Assembly: GCA_019690055.1 (NCBI GenBank)
Contig: JADGGF010000188.1
Location: 1 to 8,072, forward strand
Direction: 5' to 3'
Origin: Micromonosporaceae bacterium
GTDB lineage: Bacteria; Actinomycetota; Actinomycetes; Mycobacteriales; Micromonosporaceae
Length of the DNA stretch: 8,072 nt
The translations under genes and the position numbers were made by a program. Each line of letters starts with the position of its first letter. Positions within the stretch are counted from its first letter, which is position 1. Positions 5,690 to 8,072 of this stretch are shown piece by piece. Below the pieces are notes generated by a model. The model worked only from the letters and a program-made list of their open reading frames with translations, was not told the DNA's origin and did no database searches.

Positions 5690-5968
5690 GTGAATGATGC
5701 CCTGGTGCTGGCCCTTGTCCTGCTGCTGCTCGGCTCCGGTTATGCGGCGGGGCGCGTGCACGCCGAGGTGGGCTACCGTACGGGCTTCCGATTGGGATAC
5801 CGACAGGGGCACGCGGATGGCGCCCGCGTGCGGCCGCTCCCCGCTCGGCCGGACCCGGTAGCGACGGTCGACGTCACCACCGGGCCACCCGTCACCGGTG
5901 CTGGCGTGTCGGCGAGGTCGGAAAGCCGACACAACGCCGAGCGCCGCGCGTCGGTGTCCAGCACGTGA
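5690..5968 (+). CDS. Small hypothetical membrane protein
   Basis: This is a 92-residue protein that I do not recognise. Its N-terminus is one hydrophobic helix (residues 4-20, DALVLALVLLLLGSGY). It is followed by a Gly/aromatic stretch, YRTGFRLGYRQGHADG, with glycines at regular spacing, and then a disordered tail rich in Pro, Val, Thr and Ser. Third codon positions are mostly G or C, which supports real coding. It lies between uppS and phoH2 in the same orientation, and a role linked to either is possible but unproven. The GTG start at 5690 has no clear ribosome binding site. GTG 5702 is an alternative but would remove part of the helix. Confidence 0.6.
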   Translation: MNDALVLALVLLLLGSGYAAGRVHAEVGYRTGFRLGYRQGHADGARVRPLPARPDPVATVDVTTGPPVTGAGVSARSESRHNAERRASVSST

Positions 5969-6013
5969 GACGAGCCCACCGGTGACGCACTGGTCGCGCT
6001 GGCGCCCGCCGGT

Positions 6014-6073
6014 TAGCGTCTAGCGGTGTAGCCGGGGGCTTCCCGCTACCCGAGGCCCGATCGATTCGGGGCC
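6014..6073 (+). promoter_or_regulatory. Possible promoter and paired hairpins upstream of phoH2
   Basis: TAGCGT (6014-6019) fits the TANNNT -10 pattern. Two imperfect hairpins follow: GTAGCCGGG (6028-6036) with CCCGCTAC (6042-6049), and GGCCCGA (6054-6060) with TCGGGGCC (6066-6073), each with one bulged base. They would lie in the 5' leader, before GGAGG at 6086-6090. The small gene and phoH2 are therefore probably separate transcription units. The call rests on patterns only. Confidence 0.3.
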
Positions 6074-6219
6074 CCACCCAGCTCCGGAGGTGTCGGTTGT
6101 CCGGCTCCGTACGCGTCGCCGCTGGGCGGACGCGGTCCGGCGCCAGACGCGGCACCCGGTACGGGCCATCGGCCGCGACGAGGGGCGACCGCCGGGGTGT
6201 GCGGTCGTCGGAGCAGCCT

Positions 6220-7770
6220 GTGACGAAAGATCGAAACCCCTCGACAAATACAACTCGACGGACCAGCCGCACGACCGACCGACCTCCCCAGGGCGCCCGG
6301 CCCCCAGCCGAACCGCCCAACCAGGTCGAGGTCGCGCCCTCGACCTCCGGCGGAACCCGTCGCCCGACCCGCACCCGCGCCGCTACCGGTACCGGCCGAG
6401 CCCTTGGCCGAACTGGAGCGGCGCGTTCTGTTAGTGGGGTGCGTTCGGCCAGTGGAGCGCGTTCTGTCACGGCAGACAGCGCGCGGCGGACGTACGTGCT
6501 CGACACCTCGGTGCTGCTCTCCGACCCGCGGGCAGCGCTGCGCTTCGCCGAGCACGAGGTCGTGCTGCCGCTCGTGGTCATCACCGAGCTGGAGGGCAAG
6601 CGGCACCATCCCGAGCTCGGTGGGTTCGCCCGCCAGGCGTTGCGGATTCTCGACGACCTGAGGGTCGAGCACGGCCGGTTGGACCAGCCGCTCGTGGTCA
6701 ACGACCAGGGCGGCACGCTGCGGGTCGAACTGAACCACGCCGACCAGTCCGGGCTTCCGGTGGGCTTTCGGGCCGACACCAACGACGCGCGGATCCTCTC
6801 GGTCGCGCTGGGCCTGGCGGCCGAGGGGCACGACGTCACCCTCGTGACGAAGGACATTCCGCTGCGAGTGAAGGCCGCCGCCGTGGGGCTGGTCGCGGAC
6901 GAGTACCGGCACGGGCAGGCGAGCGACCCCACCTGGACCGGCGTCGCCGAGCTGGAGATCAGCGACGACGAGCGCAACCGGCTCTACGCCGGCGAGGCGC
7001 TGGAGAACCCGGCCGCGGCCGAGCTGCCGACCCACACCGGCCTGGTGCTGCGCTCACCGAACGGCTCGGCGCTGGGGCGGGTGCACCCGGACAAGCAGGT
7101 GCGCCTGGTGCGGGCCGATCGGGAGGCCTTCGGGCTGCGCGGGCGCTCGGCCGAGCAGCGCATCGCCCTGGACCTGTTGCTGGATGAGTCGATCGGCATC
7201 GTGTCGCTCGGTGGGCGGGCCGGCACCGGCAAGTCGGCGCTCGCGCTCTGCGCCGGGCTCGAGGCGGTGATGGAGCGCCGCCGGCACAAGAAGGTCGTGG
7301 TGTTCCGGCCGTTGTACCCGGTGGGCGGGCAGGAGCTGGGGTACCTGCCCGGTTCCGAGTCGGAGAAGATGTCGCCCTGGGCCCAGGCCGTGTTCGACAC
7401 GCTCGGGGCGGTGGTGCACGAGAACGTCATCGACGAGATCGCGGCGCGTGGGCTGCTCGAAGTCCTGCCCCTCACGCACATCCGGGGCCGTTCGCTGCAC
7501 GACTCGTTCGTCATCGTCGATGAGGCTCAGTCGCTGGAGCGGGGTGTGCTGCTCACCGTGCTGTCGCGCATCGGTCAGGGCTCGCGGGTCGTGCTCACCC
7601 ACGACGTCGCGCAGCGGGACAACCTGCGCGTCGGGCGCCACGACGGCATCGTGGCCGTGATCGAGGCGTTGAAGGGCCATCCCCTCTTCGCGCACGTCAC
7701 GCTGACCCGGTCCGAGCGTTCACCGATCGCGGCGATGGTGACCGACCTTCTCGACGAGCTCCCGGACTAG
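6220..7770 (+). CDS. phoH2: PhoH2-type protein: PIN ribonuclease domain fused to PhoH ATPase
   Basis: The protein is 516 residues from this start. A PIN domain begins at TYVLDTSVLL (91-100) with acidic residues D95, E123/E125, D186, D189 (DTND) and D212 (VTKD). The PhoH ATPase follows, with Walker A GRAGTGKS (332-339) and Walker B FVIVDEAQ (430-437). Mycobacterial PhoH2 proteins of this layout are known as coupled RNA helicase-ribonucleases, reported with a small upstream antitoxin; function here is by family. The start is uncertain. GTG 6220 has GGAG six bases upstream and A-rich codons after it. TTG 6097 has a stronger GGAGG (6086-6090) and would give 557 residues. GTG 6439 would give about 443 residues, close to the usual length. 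The first 90 residues are Arg/Thr/Pro-rich, disordered and poor in third-position GC. The domain call is secure even though the N-terminus is not. Confidence 0.92.
   Translation: MTKDRNPSTNTTRRTSRTTDRPPQGARPPAEPPNQVEVAPSTSGGTRRPTRTRAATGTGRALGRTGAARSVSGVRSASGARSVTADSARRTYVLDTSVLLSDPRAALRFAEHEVVLPLVVITELEGKRHHPELGGFARQALRILDDLRVEHGRLDQPLVVNDQGGTLRVELNHADQSGLPVGFRADTNDARILSVALGLAAEGHDVTLVTKDIPLRVKAAAVGLVADEYRHGQASDPTWTGVAELEISDDERNRLYAGEALENPAAAELPTHTGLVLRSPNGSALGRVHPDKQVRLVRADREAFGLRGRSAEQRIALDLLLDESIGIVSLGGRAGTGKSALALCAGLEAVMERRRHKKVVVFRPLYPVGGQELGYLPGSESEKMSPWAQAVFDTLGAVVHENVIDEIAARGLLEVLPLTHIRGRSLHDSFVIVDEAQSLERGVLLTVLSRIGQGSRVVLTHDVAQRDNLRVGRHDGIVAVIEALKGHPLFAHVTLTRSERSPIAAMVTDLLDELPD
6421..6474. 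repeat. Three 18-bp repeats encoding a hexapeptide repeat before the PIN domain
   Basis: Units at 6421-6438, 6439-6456 and 6457-6474 start GCGCGTTCTGT, GTGCGTTCGGC and GCGCGTTCTGT. In the PhoH2 frame they encode ARSVSG, VRSASG and ARSVTA. They lie just upstream of the PIN domain in the low-complexity extension. Confidence 0.75.
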
Positions 7771-7793
7771 CGCGGCCCGGGTGAGCGGGCGCG
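7771..7793 (+). terminator. Hairpin directly after phoH2
   Basis: CGCG-G-CCCG (7771-7779, one bulged G at 7775) pairs with CGGGCGCG (7786-7793) around a six-base loop. It starts at the base after the TAG stop. A sharp change to AT-rich sequence follows, which marks the end of the phoH2 unit. Confidence 0.55.
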
Positions 7794-7860
7794 ACATAAC
7801 TATTGTCCGTTATGTTCACATTTAACCTGTAAGTTACGTCACATTGTGTCCGTCTGTGTG
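7794..7860 (+). promoter_or_regulatory. AT-rich promoter/operator region of the gene starting at 8031
   Basis: This is the most AT-rich stretch of the window. It contains the inverted repeat ACATAAC (7794-7800) / GTTATGT (7809-7815), candidate -10 hexamers TAACCT (7823-7828) and TAAGTT (7830-7835), the small palindrome GTAAGTTAC (7829-7837), and GTCACA (7839-7844). The GTTAC/GTCACA-type elements recall the boxes reported for the actinobacterial response regulator MtrA, but that link is tentative. Confidence 0.5.
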
Positions 7861-8030
7861 TCGCATATGCCCGGGCGGTGGGAAAGGGTGACTCCGGGCA
7901 GCGGCCGGAAGCGTCGACGCCGTTGGCCCGACGGCATCGACACGCACCGGGTCCGTGTGGTGCGGTCGACGACCGTCGATGATGATGCGGGCACGGCCGT
8001 GCCCGACGTACCCGACGAAAGGACGGTCTG
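7861..8030 (+). promoter_or_regulatory. Long structured leader with an 18-bp perfect palindrome
   Basis: About 170 bases separate the AT-rich promoter region from the start at 8031, with no convincing gene. Stems visible are GCCCGG/CCGGGC (7868-7873, 7895-7900), TCGACG/CGTCGA (7966-7971, 7974-7979), and the perfect 18-bp palindrome CGGGCACGGCCGTGCCCG (7988-8005). The ribosome binding site AAAGGA (8018-8023) follows. A regulatory leader RNA is possible; no known riboswitch class is recognised. Confidence 0.4.
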
Positions 8031-8072
8031 GTGGTTCGGTCCAGTCGTGACCCTCGGCCCCAGCCCACGACC
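8031..8072 (+). CDS. Start of a gene running off the window (14 codons)
   Basis: GTG 8031 has AAAGGA (8018-8023) seven bases upstream, and the frame stays open to the window end (V-V-R-S-S-R-D-P-R-P-Q-P-T-T). The basic start could be the n-region of a signal peptide. In Streptomyces and relatives the gene after phoH2 often encodes a secreted transglycosylase-like protein (recalled, not tested), so a cell-wall enzyme is a guess only. Confidence 0.5.
   Translation, partial: MVRSSRDPRPQPTT

Noticed and set aside
7861..8030. c-di-AMP (ydaO) riboswitch, often found before cell-wall hydrolase genes in actinomycetes
   Set aside because: There is a GGGTGACTCC string, but I cannot find the other conserved motifs of the class. 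Left as an untested idea within the leader finding.

Overview
The window is chromosomal DNA from a high-GC actinomycete. GC is about 70%, third codon positions are strongly G/C, and GTG starts are frequent. Protein similarity recalled from memory points to Micromonosporales or a relative such as Cryptosporangiaceae, but the sequence alone does not fix the genus. I see no tRNA, rRNA, insertion sequence, phage gene or CRISPR array.

Layout, left to right. Bases 1-447 hold the 3' end of birA (biotin-protein ligase). Its last codons lie inside a decayed array of 17-bp tandem repeats (433-567). A two-helix bacterial PH-domain membrane protein follows at 706-1257. It converges on a minus-strand GtrA-family membrane protein (1363-2298), and a strong hairpin between them can serve both strands. 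A 313-base divergent spacer leads to a complete GTP-dependent PEP carboxykinase, pckG (2612-4447). Downstream of it are hairpins and a second tandem array of 19-bp units (4482-4576). Next come a cis-prenyltransferase of the short-chain Rv1086 type (4647-5537, probably leaderless), a small one-helix membrane protein (5690-5968), and a PhoH2-type PIN-ATPase (stop at 7770, start uncertain). The window ends with an AT-rich promoter-like stretch, a structured leader, and the first 14 codons of a gene starting at GTG 8031.

How the genes relate. The birA / PH-domain / GtrA order matches, as I recall it, Mycobacterium tuberculosis Rv3279c-Rv3278c-Rv3277. The uppS and phoH2 pair recalls Rv1086 and Rv1095, which lie near each other in that genome. 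The window therefore joins two conserved actinobacterial neighbourhoods, with the gluconeogenic pckG between them. Most genes look separately transcribed, because hairpins follow several stops and spacers are long. Shared themes are polyprenyl and cell-envelope metabolism (GtrA, UppS, perhaps the 3' gene) and central metabolism (BirA, PckG).

No clearly new multi-gene system is visible. The points most worth a second look are the two unrelated short tandem arrays just 3' of genes, the altered catalytic-loop residues in the prenyltransferase, the poorly coding N-terminal extension of PhoH2 with a competing overlapping frame, and the regulatory stretch at 7794-8030.
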